Shown here: piece after piece, positions 26,401 through 39,000 of the stretch | Layout of the letters: every line of letters begins with the position of its first letter | Position numbering within the stretch: the stretch's first letter is position 1 | Source of the DNA: Phylloscopus collybita | Lineage: Eukaryota; Chordata; Aves; Passeriformes; Phylloscopidae | DNA length: 64,000 bases | NCBI GenBank assembly: GCA_027886175.1 | Contig: JAJNNQ010000004.1 | Span: 2,814,001-2,878,000, forward strand | Reading direction: 5' to 3' | Program-made: the position numbers and the translations under genes | The notes under the pieces: model-generated | Told to the model about the DNA's origin: nothing | The model's database searches: none | What the model saw: the letters and a program-made list of their open reading frames with translations, nothing else

Positions 26401-29400
26401 CCTGAAACTATAAAGACTTGAAAACATTTTTTCAGAATTTACTGATGCCAGGGCTTGACGATGCTGATTAATTACCCTAGGTGACTAAAGACAGCTAAGT
26501 TGCTGTTTCACCCCCCTTCACAAACACTTTTGCTTTGGTTAATATACCAGCTGACATTTTCTCATTTTCCTGACCTCCCTGCAGACACTAACACATCTTA
26601 TTAAGGCCCCTTCTATAGTTTCAGCTTCTCCCTTGGCAATGACTTGGCTATTCAGCGTGAAATTTGACAAAGTGCACACTTCAGTTGGCAAGCACACCAA
26701 CAGCCTGCACTCTCAACGCTTGCCAGCCTTCCTCACTCTCTGGTTTCTTAGCTCAGACAGTTGAAGAGCATCTGAGCATTAAGATGAGCAGGCTTATGAT
26801 GCTGGCTTGGTACAGCACGGCAATTCCCTGCAGTGAAAAGCAACACATAAAGACCTCTGTCCTGGAAACAAATGCAGTAAGAGCTGTCAGAGAAGAAGCT
26901 GGTTTCTGAAACAAGAAGTGCTTACATTACACATTGGTATTTTTTAACACAATGTAGTGTTTAGTAAAAAATAAATACCTAAGCCTAAAGTAAATAGAGG
27001 CAGTGTCATTGAACATCTAGCACCTGCAGGTAAATCACTTTAAAAGGAAGACTTCAGCTTAGAGAAGAAAGATGTGAGGCAAGAAGTCTGTGAAAAAAAA
27101 AATGCTTTACCAGGATATTTTAGGAAGATTATTTTAGTAAAGTCATATGTCATGGAAGAATGTAGCTACATTTCCTACTTCATTGTTGTAATTGTTTATC
27201 ACCATTGCTCACAGGGACATGGAAAGAGGATTTCTGCAGCATTTTCCTTCTGAGAAATTCTCAGTAGGACAGAGACCATGTGACTAAAGAAAGCCCTATA
27301 GCACTAGGCAGATCAGGCAAGGATCAGGCAAGGAGGACTGGAGGGAGTTGAAGTCATCACCTGTGTGCTGACTAATAATGTACTAATGTCATGGAGAAGA
27401 GGTAGCTAAGCAGGAAGGGGAACAGTCTGGTTTTTTGCAGTTGCAGGGAGGAGTTGCTGGATTCCCTGGTAACCAAGATGCAAACATTTGGTTGTTTTGC
27501 ACATGTTTCTGGATGGGATGCTTTGGCACCTGATAAAGAGTTAGCTTACATAACAGGCGGTTTCCTTTGTAGGGGCACTGACAAAGTCTCTTTGCTGTTT
27601 CCAGTCCTCATTAAATCTAGAAAAGCCTAGTATCACTGGGTTCACTGTTCATTACCTCTGTAAAAAACAGCAAAGGCTGTCAGGAAGAGCAGGAGAGAGA
27701 CTATCAAACATAAAGCATGACTGCAAAAGCCTTTACTTAAGGAAGAAAAAGCAGATAAGGAAAGGAAATGGGATTAAAGGAGGGGACAGAAAGATAAGTG
27801 GGTAAAATTGTAGGGAGGGGAGATTATGCTTAGTTTTCATGTGTCATGAAAAGATGTTGCTTCAGCTGAGCCCTGATTTGGCTCCTTCTCTCAGTGCCTG
27901 CTCTGAAGGTTAGACGACTGGCACTACTGTAACTTGTGGGGTCTGCTGACATTTGGGTCGACTTTCAGACACTACCAGAATCAGTCCATCTACTTAAGTT
28001 TTGGAAGTACTTAAGTGGTTTTGGAAGTTTTCCTTGAGGTTTTACTCTTTTTCATTCATGTTTTAACCAGTTCATTTATACTGAATGAAAGACTTAATTT
28101 GGCTCAGCATCCTCCTATCTGTTCTAATCGGCAGCACATACGGAGTTCATGCTCAGTGATCCCGGTTTATGACAGCAGCTCTGAGAGAACCTGCCTGGGT
28201 GAGTGCACAAATGCAGCTCTAAAGCCAGGGCTTTCTTAAGCAGGAATGACTAGTTACATCTCTGTACAAGCCTGTGTAGAGAAAGAGGGATGCAAATATT
28301 GTTACTAAACTATGTAAGCTTTGAGTGCAAGGCTCTGGGGGAAACTAACAGGCAGCTTCTTTCTTCAATTAGTTCTTGCTCTGCAGCTTTGCTTCCCCTT
28401 CGAAAGCAAGTAATCTCATACTGCAGCAAGTAACAAGTCTGCAGCCTACAGAAACAAGCCAGGCTTTGGCTTCCCACAGCTCACCAGCTCAGGGGTTATC
28501 AGGGGTTATCTTCTTCAGTGATCCCTGGCTGCTTCCATCTCAAATCCCATAAGCTCTGCAAGCAGGGTTTCCAAAATAGCTAAATCTGAAGGCAGACTTC
28601 TGTGTATGTGTGCACACGTGCGTGTGTGCACAAAGACAGACAATCGATTATTTGATGCGGATAAAGCTATTTAATTATCTCTTAACGTATTTTTTCTATG
28701 TGAAGAAATTCCTGTTCAGTCTCAGATTTCAGAAGCTGGGTTTACAAGGCAGTGCTTTTGCTTTGTCTTTTGCCTCTGCAACTACAAATCTCTGGAGGCT
28801 TTGCAGTGCACCAGAATGGAGGAGGGAGAGTCACACTTCAGCAGACCGTCTTTTATAACCTTTTCTGATGCTTTACTGTGGCTTAAATACGGAAGAGACC
28901 TGACATACATTCAAATTGCCATGCACTGAAGAATGGAGAAATGAGAGGAGAGAAAAAATTACTGTGTCCTTCTGAATTTCTAACTACATCACAGTGCTTT
29001 CAGAATGTCAGATCACCTTGGGAAGTCTCATTTTTTATTACAGCTTTGCTTAATTTTGAATTAATTCTTCCTCACACCCCTTGTATGCAAAAATGATTGC
29101 TTTTACTCATACATGTCAATTTTGCCACTGTCCATATTCCTGCTCCACTTGTGTGTCCCTCAATACAATATTAAATGTATTAGGGACAAGTTTAAGAGGT
29201 ATTACTGATTACAAAAAAGAGATGCTTGTTTAAACCATTGACATGAGGTGTTCACATATCTGACATTATCAGTGTCAGAAGAAATGTGCAGATTTCACAT
29301 AAACACACATATTCAGATGTGAAATCCTGTTAAATTAGGCCCAGAGAAGAACAACTGAGAGAATTCAAAAAGCAAGGAGGTGAGCTGCAGATGCGCAGAA

Positions 29401-29755
29401 CTTATCAGCAGCATGTAAACAGGCCTGAGAGCAAATCTACAGGGAATTAGTCAAAATAAAGCTAAGTAAGAGAATGGGAAAGTTGAAAAAAGCCTGAGAA
29501 AACTGCATATTGTTTATATGTGAAATTAGAGGAGAAGAGAAGATAGGGTTTGATTTTCTAGCTGAATTGTGAAACATAAGAAGTGAAAGAATCAGGAGAA
29601 AAGCAGCTGGGGAAGCAGACATGCTGAGTGCTGACTAATCTGCAGTGTTTCATTAAGTGCTGGCAGAGGACACAGAGACTCTTGGAAAGGGGTGTGCTCC
29701 TCCCTCATGAAGCATACCAAATTTTTATCTTACCTACTTTTTACTCAGTTCCCTC

Positions 29756-29758
<3 letters not shown>
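23461..29758. other. Intergenic region, no gene recognised
   Basis: About 6.3 kb with no supported gene. Frames are short and AT-rich. Small direct duplications occur (for example a 10-mer aggggttatc repeated in tandem near 28493). Nothing else stood out. Confidence 0.5.
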
Positions 29759-29789
<31 letters not shown>

Positions 29790-29879
29790 ACAAAAAAACA
29801 CCACCACACCAAAAAAACCCACAAAAACAAACCAAAAAAACCCAAAAAACCCCAACACACCAAAAACCAAAAACCAAAG
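29759..29879 (+). repeat. Poly-A (29 A) followed by A/C-rich low-complexity tract
   Basis: A run of 29 A is followed by about 90 nt made almost only of A and C (such as ccacaaaaaaacacc). G and T are essentially absent from 29788 to 29877. Any reading frame here is a compositional artefact (poly-Lys, Pro, Thr). Confidence 0.95.
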
Positions 29880-32399
29880 GATGCCAGAGTGACTTACAAT
29901 ATCACCTGGTTGCTTTAAATGCTGGTTGCAAAGACACTCACCCAAATGTGTTCCTAGTGGTTTAGGAGAACCAGTGGTACATATATATGCCTGTTGAAGA
30001 CAAAGTGTGCTTGGTTTTTGGTCTGCTGATTACACAGCAGATTTGGGAAAATGCCTCTAGAGAGGGCTTTACACAGAGCACAAAATTCCTTCTTCTTCCT
30101 CAACACACAGTGAGGAATGTTTGCTTGAGTGGCTCTTCACAACAGCAACAGTAGCAATGTGATCTCCCGTAGGGAAAGATGCAAATTCATCTCCTACAGG
30201 GATGGGTTGTACTGTGCTCTAAAATGCTTGCTGGCTCTGATGAAAAAAAAGCCTTCTGAATCACATGAATTGCACTATACAGCACCTTTCCTGACACTCT
30301 GACATGAACCTTTAACCTTCCAAAGGCTATTTAAGTCAGCCAGTACCTCTTGCCATAAATTGATGCATGCAACACTGACTGTGTGCTTGCAAACTGGGAA
30401 GCACACAAACACCTCCTCTGAATGCTCATGAAATCACTAGCTCTCAAGGCATAAATGTGTTATCCACAACAGAGGAATTTATACCCAAGAGCTTGTAAAA
30501 CAGTCACAGAAGTGCACAGCAGTGATTGTCAATATATTATGTTGTAACATGCTTGTAGACTCAGTCAGATTTAAAGTCTTGTACAACACTCAGGATTCTT
30601 CCTGTATTTGACCCCTGCAGTTAAGTGCTACAGTAATGGACTTGAAATCATGTTGCTGCAAGAACTTGCCAAATGGTGATGGTACCCAGTAAATACTTAG
30701 TGATAGGTCTCAGAGAGTGTGAATCACATGCTAGATACTGTTTTTATGTCTATGGAGAAATCCATTTGCCTGAACACAGAAATTCTGATCTTATGTGGGG
30801 ATTTGAAGGTTTGAATGATGGGAGACAGATATAGTTTGGGGAATTTCCACTTACTGAAAGGGAAAGCAAGCTTTACACATGAAATAAAAGGAAGACAGAC
30901 ATTTCTGAGATGGTGTTTCGTGATGCATAAACGTTGCCTATATTAGGTTGCTTTGTACTTGTTAGGCAACCTTTCCTAGTTTCTGATTGGAGAGTCTCAC
31001 TAGTTCAAGGCATAAAGGAGAGGAAAAACACCCATAAAAAGCAACAAATACAGCATTTCTTGGAAATACAAATAATGTAACCTTAAGGCACATTACCTAA
31101 AGCCATTTTAAAGTTTGAATACAATGGCCCAAAGTTGCCTTTTGTCATTTCCTACTGATTCAAGCAAAGTTCCTTGCATTTTTTTTTCTGAATTTCATTG
31201 CACTGCTTATAATCAGATGAAGTTAACTACGGAATACTATACTTTCACGGGCCTTCAGACTCATGCTCCTTCAAAGAAACAAGTGAATAGTGTCTGCAAA
31301 AATGCAATTTCTTTTAGAAATAATGGGTTTGGATCATATTAAGAAACGAAAATGTTAGCAGTATTCTCAGTAGAAGCATGAAATGGTAAAAGTGGCCAGA
31401 AAAAGTACTTAGGTAGCCTAAAGGTAGCATAGTGCTCAGATATGCTCAAACGTAAAGAGCATGAATCCACAGGACTCAGGCTCCTTGATTTTTTTCTCCG
31501 TATTTGAAGACTCTAGGAAAGGCCAGATACAAAGCTTTTACCCTGAACCCACTCACACATGCCTCTCACATCACAGCAACTTTGCCCCGTGGGAGGTGTT
31601 GCAAAGCCCAGAATTAACAGCTGGCCAGTGAAACTGGCAGTAAAACCACATATTGACCAACTGCAGCAGGAAAACATTTTTCAAAGCACGGCACAACATG
31701 TTTGGCCTGTGTTTACACAAAACAGATCATGCTTTGTGCTGAGGAAAGCCCAGCGGGAAAACCGCTCTGGAGTGTGCCCAGGTGGTTCTCGCAGGGGCAC
31801 AGGCACACAGCTGTGGGGGGTGGCTGCGAACAGGTGCCGTGCCAGCAGCAGACTGTGGCAGTGCACCTTCGTCCTGGCTGATCACAACGCCACACGTCCA
31901 GGTGCAAGTGAAGTGCAGCTGGCGGGGTGCTCTGCTTGTGGGGTAGGGAAAATGCGCCACTCACAGGCAAAGCCAAGGACTTGTGTACACGACAGAAACA
32001 TGTGCCACATCTTTCCAGCACAGTGGTGGGCCATACAAAAACTGCCTGGGTAGAAATCAGGAGCAATTTTCTTTCGGAGAACGAGATTTTGAGGCTATCT
32101 TGCTATTTCACTATATGCACTGAGACCAATATAAACTCTGCTTCACTTCACGGAGTATCCTCTGTTTCCTTTTTCAGATTTTTAAATTTTAAATTTAAAT
32201 TTCAAAACTTACTTCTCCTCATTCCTCTGCCATGATCTGCCTTCTAAAGTCCATTTCCACTCCAACGGAAAGACTGAAATATAACAATATTCAGTTTTAT
32301 TAAGAGGTGTGGGGAAAGATTCTGCTTGCCAAACACCTGCAACAGCATGTATCCAGGACTCCTTCCTCACTTGCCAAGCACTTTTTGCTGCAACAAATC
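29880..32399. other. Intergenic region upstream of the PIGG CpG island
   Basis: AT-rich to about 31.5 kb, then moderately GC-rich from about 31.56 to 32.05 kb, where frames of 164 codons (+) and 117 codons (-) overlap. I recognise neither protein. At 32191-32202 there is a perfect 12-bp A/T palindrome (AAATTTAAATTT). No exon is supported. Confidence 0.5.
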
Positions 32400-33080
32400 C
32401 ATCAAACCTCCCTTCTCCTCAGGCCGGGAAAAGCGGGATAGGATGAGGAGCTGGAACGCGGAGTGAGGGCTACAACGAGAAACTGGGTCGCAGATGTGAG
32501 ACAGGGGACCCGGACGCAGGAGGGGCAGGCGGGGGCCGGGCGGCACAGACGCGACGTGCAATGGGCCGCGGGGGCGGGATGTGGAGGTGGGGGGGGCAGG
32601 GCTGTGGGGGCGGGACGCGGGGCTGTACTTCCGCTTCGGTGTGGCCGTTACGCGCTCGCGGAGGGGCTGCCGGACCGCTGGCCAATAGCGAGGCTTGGCG
32701 GAAGGGCACCATGGCCGCTGGTTGGCGGGCGGTGGGCCGGAGGCGGGGCCAGAGGGGCGGGGCGCCGCAGGTGCTGCCCCGCAGAGCCGGCGTAGCGCCG
32801 GCCGGGCCGGGCCGTGTCGGTGCTGTAGTCGCTGGTGTCGAGGCAGGATGCGGCTGCGCTCGGGAGTATTCGCCTCCTCCTGCCTTCTCGTGCAGGCCTT
32901 GGGCGTCGCGCTGTTCCTCCGCGGCTTCTTCCCGGTGCCCGTCAGGTCCGTGCCCCGCAGAGAGGCCCGCGCGGACCCTCCTGCCGAGCCGGCCCCGCCC
33001 GGCCCAGGTAACGCGAGCAGCTGCTGGGCGCGCCCCGACTCTCGGTGTCGCGGAACATCGTTCTGTAGCGCCCTCGTGTT
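32400..33080. promoter_or_regulatory. PIGG: CpG island promoter of PIGG
   Basis: G+C and CpG content jump sharply against flanking AT-rich DNA and fall again about 70 nt into PIGG intron 1. The island holds GC boxes (Sp1-type) at 32571-32578, 32607-32614, 32742-32749 and 32754-32763, a CCAAT box at 32682-32686 and an ETS-like ACTTCCGC near 32628. No TATA box is evident. This is the usual architecture of a housekeeping TATA-less promoter, and such islands often also fire in the antisense direction. The exact transcription start cannot be read from the sequence. Confidence 0.85.
32848..33007 (+). CDS. PIGG: PIGG exon 1 (start codon, signal anchor)
   Basis: Codons 1-53 plus one base. The start MRLRSGVFASS is close to the human start MRLGSGTFA (from memory) and leads into a hydrophobic stretch ending LFLRGFFPVPVRS, which is also conserved. 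This is why I choose this ATG over the upstream out-of-frame ATG at 32711. The donor is CCCAG|gtaacg. The rest of the exon is a Pro/Ala/Arg-rich linker that is poorly conserved in the family. Confidence 0.95.
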
Positions 33081-36000
33081 TCCAGACCAGTTTCTGGAGT
33101 AGTTTAGAACTTAACTGGTTTTCACGTAGTTGCAGATCACAGGCAGGAGTATCTGCTCCCAGTCGAAAAGCCTCAAGCATCAGCTATCACTTTTTTGAAC
33201 AGTGGGCTTTCCTGTCGTTTTGTTTCCCTTTTCCTGACTCTGATGGAGCCGTGATACCCTTCCTCTTCAATGGCTAGTTGTTTGCATTAAATGATGCCGC
33301 ATCAGCTAAAACGTCTCACGCGTTTCCTGTGATCATTCGCTGGCTGTGCTATCTGTGCCCGAGATTCATTATTTCTGTGATTTTTCTGTGGCATGTCTTA
33401 ATACCACTTCAGCGGGACTTTTAAGACCTCAGTAGTGACAAAACAACTATAGTAATGCAGGTTGCAGTGTGTACAGTATTGCCGTCCAGTCCATCACTGT
33501 TTCCGTGAAATCAGTGTCTTTACATGTCCTGCTCTGTTCCAGAGCTGAATGTGTGAAACCAAGATTTTCAAGAATGTTTTTAAAGAGTCAGTAGAGGGTG
33601 TTCTAATAATGTAGTTGTCTTATATGTTCATTCACAGATTGTATTAAAGTAATGTGAAGAGGACTATGTACTTGAGGGACTGTTTTTCACCAATTTGGAG
33701 CTTGTGGAATGAAACTTCAGGGTCACTTGGCAGCTGGATCGAGTAGTAATTTGCTCATACAAAGCTCTTGGTTGGGACACCCACTTATGGTTAACTTCGT
33801 GGAGCAGGACTATAACTGCCAAACTGGGTCTTTAGCTGCCTGATATTTACTGTTAATTCTTCTGAAGTGTGTGATGTTATGCCTGTGGGGACAGGCTTAC
33901 TTGAATTGTGAGAACATTGGAGAAAACAGACGATTGTGTGACTTAGGGAGTGATGTGTTGGTATTGGTTAAGCAGAAACACTGAAAGAATCTAATCTAGT
34001 AACAGACTGAGTGGTTTCTGCTGAAAGGCAGGTTGATTTTTAGCTGGAGTTTACCAAGATTGTCACAGATATTTGATAGGCTGCTGTGAGTGAAATACTG
34101 CCTTCACATGTGATTATTAGCAGGACACTAATGTAGAAAGTGACTGGGTGGGAAGGAGATGTCAGACAATTTTGTTTTGAAAGGACTGGTTTGTGTTGAA
34201 GAGTGGAAGTGTGTGCCACAGGGCTCTACAAGCAGTTTACGTTTGGGCATGTCATGAGCAAGCCTAGGTGTAGTAGCAAAAATGGAGTGACAGTAGAGTA
34301 CTTACTTTCTGTAGTTCTTGGTTACGATGTGCTTGCAGAGTGATGTCTGGATGATAAGGTCTAAAGGCAGGGTATTGCCTACTAAACCATAATGCAGAAG
34401 GCTTTCAACCTACTTTAGACCTATTCAGAAAAGGATATTTTCCAGTGTTTCTGTAACTCCTGAGTGTTTAACTTTGTGAGTCCTGACTGCCACTGAGTGC
34501 ATGCTGTCTTGGCTGTGAGAAGGCTGTGATACTGAATGCTTGCAGCACATTACTGTCATAAGTTCTTGGTAGAGAACCTATGGTTTTCTTTGCAGTTCAG
34601 GTTCATTTAAAGTAACTGTTTTCTAAGGAACCCTGGCAGAGATAAATGAGCATACTGCATGTCAAGACTTAGACAATGTGTTGCTTTAACAATCATATAA
34701 TAAGTATTTTCAAATGGTTTGTAAATTACTCCAAATTCATTTGACATTCTCAACACTTTGACTTTCTGATAAATCACACTGCAGGAGGAGGTTAGGGGTA
34801 GGGTATACGTGTTTGTGATCTGAACATTTTTGGTGTCCAGCAAATTTTCTTTCACTAAGCAAGTGGATACGGGAAAGATGTAACTAACAGAACATCCAGT
34901 GATGCCTTCTTGTTTTTCATGGAGAGCCAAGGCATGCCTGTTAAGTTGGTAATTCAAGTCCTGGAAAAACAAAATTTTCAGTTGAATTAGGATTGCTTGT
35001 AGTTAGCATTTTGTTGTTGAGATTTCCTTCTTCTCCCTGCTGTGCCCTCCTCCCCCATTTCCTGATCTGGAAAAGTCACTAGCAGTAACTACTCTGTGAA
35101 TGTCAGTTTGTTGATGCTTATCTGTGTACCCCAAATTACAGTATCTGAGGTTGTTTTTGATGTTGTTGTGTTAGACACACCATTATCTGCAACCTTTCCA
35201 AATTGTCAACCACTTGTGCAGAAAAACCCCTGTACTCTAAAGGGCTGTAAACCCCCTAATTTTATGTAATGCATGTACTGAGAAGTCAGTTCAACACAAT
35301 GGTGTCTTGGTAGAGGGCTACGGGTAGGATACATTCTGCTCCATTTTTGCCCGTCTGTATTTTTTCCTGATAGAGAAATGAGACTTGTAGAGGTTGGGGC
35401 AAAATTGCTGCTGTAAGGCTTGAATGCCACCAGTGTGGACCAAGTTCAATGCTGATGAGGAGTTGGTGTGGCCAGAATTAAGTCCATGCAAGAGAAAGAA
35501 AGAGGTGGATTTGAAGGCATGAAGTTGCCTACTACTTGATGCACAGCAGCATTTTTCTGTACCCACCTATATACCCTGTTCAGGGAATTCTAGAATTGGA
35601 TTTTGGCCCTGCAGCTGCCATGACTAAACTAGCTTGTCGTACATTCTTCTGCCTTGGAGGGATTGAATGTGCACAAATCTATTTCATACAAGTGTCAGTG
35701 AAATTGTCTCTTTCTTTGTAAACTTCTGTTATCTTATGGTGAGATTTCATAAAGAGGCATTGTTTATGTTGTTATGTGCAAAATTGGGTGTTAGCCCAGG
35801 TGAATGCTATGTCTCTTTTTCTAACAGAAGTTGTCTGTCAGATACAATTAGTTCAGCTTTACTGAAGTAAAAAGAGAGAAGGTATAAGCCAGGTATCCCT
35901 TCTTATTACCTTGAACAGTCTCCATTTCAAAGCTTTTCTTTTCCCAAATTCAAGTCATGCATTCCATTCACATCTCGTTTTACTTCCTAGAGGTGGTGTT

Positions 36001-39000
36001 GGAGTTGTGTTGTTCCTGTGCTGGATGGCTTGAAAACTCATCTTCTCAGATTACTTCGCAGGCTTTCTGTTTGCAGCTTCTCATTTCTGGGTGTAAAATT
36101 AATAAAGAAGTTGAAAGCACTCATTTATATGGTGAAGTTGTCCTTTAACTTCTGTCTAGTCTTCGGTAAAATTTGCTGATGACTTTCATATGCTCTGTTT
36201 TTGTTGCTTAGGAATGGTTTCTAACTGGACAAAGATTCCTCCACCGCTTTTCAAAAAAGTTGTCATTGTGCTGATAGATGCTTTGAGAGATGACTTTGTG
36301 TTTGGATCCAAAGGTAAACAGTTCATGCCGTATACTACTCAAGTTGTTGAAAAAGGGACTTCCTACAGTTTCATTGCTGAGGCCAAGCCACCCACTGTGA
36401 CTATGCCTCGAATTAAGGCAAGTGGGATTTTTTCCTATTGTTTCATTGGAGAAGCTTTTCAAGTAGGAGTTGTTTCATATGCTTGGAGTTGGCATAAAGG
36501 ACATTTGTGGTGTTAGTGCAATCTATGGCTGAATGTCTCTTTGCTGTAGTAGTGCATGTTGTAGAGTCCTAATTTGCTGTGGGCAAGAGGTTAAGGCCAG
36601 ATAAGGCTGTAGTGCAGGCTTAAGTGATTGACATAGCCTTTTTATTTGTAGTCATGGGAAGGTCGTAGTCTCTTAGTTGTCCAGTTTTTCAGTTGTCTTC
36701 TATCTAGGAACATTTTTATTGTGTTTCTCTGTGTTCTTGTAACTTCCGAGAGAAAATCCAGTTTAGTATAAAATAGTTTTGTCATAGGGATGTTTCTGAA
36801 GAGCTTAAAAAGGAAATTCTGCCAAGTTCCAGGTAACTAAAAGATGAATTGTAATGGTGTCATCAAAATACTTGATCATCCAGGCTTGTCAGTGGTAGAT
36901 CTGAGTAACAACTCTGCACTGAAGAAGCTGAGGGAGTGGACATTGGTAGGTCAACTAGCAGGCAAGTGAGAGAATGAGGGGGAGACAGTCTGGTAGCTCC
37001 ATATAGGTGGACTTCATTGCTTTTCTAGAAGTTTCTTACTGTTTGTAGGTACTGTTGTTGTTAATGTTGAGTCAGTTTACTTACACCTAAATTGTCTTTT
37101 GGTTGTGTAATGACCAGTAAATGAAAAAAAAATGTCAGCTGTCATAGAAAGTCTGTTTTCTGGCCATTTATTTATTTATTTAGTAATATTTTTACATTCT
37201 GTAAAACAGTTATCTCTGACATCAGCTAGCACTGTGTTGCAGCAGATGAGATTATGTGGCAAGATGGCTTGTGTTCTTTTACTTTGTTATGTTTCCTTAC
37301 CAAAAATATAATTCGTCTGCCATCTGGCTTATTGCTTCCTCCCATTTACATTGCTACTGTCTTCTCAGCACTGAAAGTTTCTTGTTTAATGTGTCTTTTT
37401 TCTTGTTTCATTAGGCTTTGATGACAGGTAGCGTACCTGGTTTCATTGATGTTGTTGTGAACCTCAATTCTCCAGCTCTGTTGGATGACAATCTGATATG
37501 GCAGGCAAAAACAGCTGGGAAAAGAATAATATTTTATGGTGATGATACTTGGGTCAAATTGTTCCCAAAGCACTTTGTGGAATATGATGGAACAACATCA
37601 TTTTTTGTGTCAGACTTTACAGAGGTGAGAGGCTTTGTATGATCCCAAGTTAAATAAAGTGAGTGTAAACAAAGAGTGTCAGTTTCTGAGAGTGAGTAAA
37701 GCTACCCTTGTTCTGAATACTTACCTGGCATTTAAATAGAAATTGAATTTGTATGTCTTTTTGGTGTGGACACTGTAAAGCTAAGCATTTCAATCCCTCA
37801 TACTGTGCTGTAAAAAGTGTTGGGATGATACAGTAATCAGCAGTTTATCACTCTGTAACTTTGCTAAACATACCATTTTCTCAGAAAACTTACTGTGGTT
37901 GGAAGTTGGACTAGTTACTTTGTTTAAAAATTCTATTATCCATGTTTTCAGTTTGCTATCAGATATTTTTAGTGCAATCTTTAAGAGGTCCATTAATATA
38001 TTAGCATGGTTTCGTAGAGGTATACATTTATAGCATTGCATCACTTTTGTAATTGCAACGGGAGCAGTGTTGCTTTGTTGTCAAAGAGGAAGCATAGAAA
38101 GTAAGCGAAACAAATTCTAAAAATTCTTACTCTGAGCGCATTAAAAGAGTAAATGCTTTGGCAAATTTCATTTTGAACCTTTATGATTTGTAAGACCTCA
38201 GGGCATTGATCTGCTGCTATTGACTGAAGTATTTTATTATTTAAGGGAGTTAGAAAGGTATAAGGTGAATTGGAAGACATGCTTAACTGGGTATGCTGAT
38301 AAGACTTGCAAAAGCTTCAGCCTGGAGTAAAAAGTACAAATGTCTTACTGGATCTGTGGTTATGTTGCTCTCAAGCTCTTTATGCAATCCTTATGCAGTC
38401 ATAATATGGTCTATTAAAAACACAGCTTTTTATAGTTTTTTTGGTAATCATATACAGACTCAACAATGTAGTATCAGGTGGGAAATATTGTAGAGATTTT
38501 TTAAGACCTGAAGAGAATATATACAGCTAAAAATGTATTGTCAACCTAAGCAGAACAGGTGAGTTAGGCCTCAAATAGCACTTTTCAAATAATCTTTCTT
38601 TCTCACTATTTTGTCAGTTCTTTCACTGCACAATCTTGTATTTGCATACTAGCAAAAATGGAGTTGAAAGATCAGGGTTTGTTGTACCCCTGAGCTTCCC
38701 ATCACTAAACTGAGATGTTTTGTTGTACTTGTGATACCTGATGTATCACATGTGAAGTGATAATCTGGAGTGTGAAGGGTGAAAGTGACTGAAGAATTCT
38801 TGGAACAGTTTTTAAAAGTTTCTGTGGAAGCTTGGCAAACCATTTGCCTTTTCTGTATGTAATATGATGTGTCCTTATCAGAAAAGATTAAATGGGGTGA
38901 ATAATCTATTTTGTAAGACAAATATATATGATAGCCTGACATTGAACTAATCAATTTTTTTTTCTTTTTAGCATTGAGAGTGACAGTAATCGCATTAACT

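Noticed and set aside
29628..29918. Lys- and Pro-rich 96-codon frame
   Set aside because: Translated poly-A and A/C-rich simple repeat.
5286..32399. Complexin-1 (CPLX1), expected next to GAK by synteny
   Set aside because: I looked for its conserved start and helix segments on both strands and recognised none. A translated search would be needed to exclude it fully.
32470..33180. Minus-strand frame of 236 codons and + frame of 238 codons across the CpG island
   Set aside because: Both are Pro/Ala/Gly/Arg-rich products of CpG-island composition. The real coding frame here is PIGG exon 1, supported by family homology and in-frame splicing.
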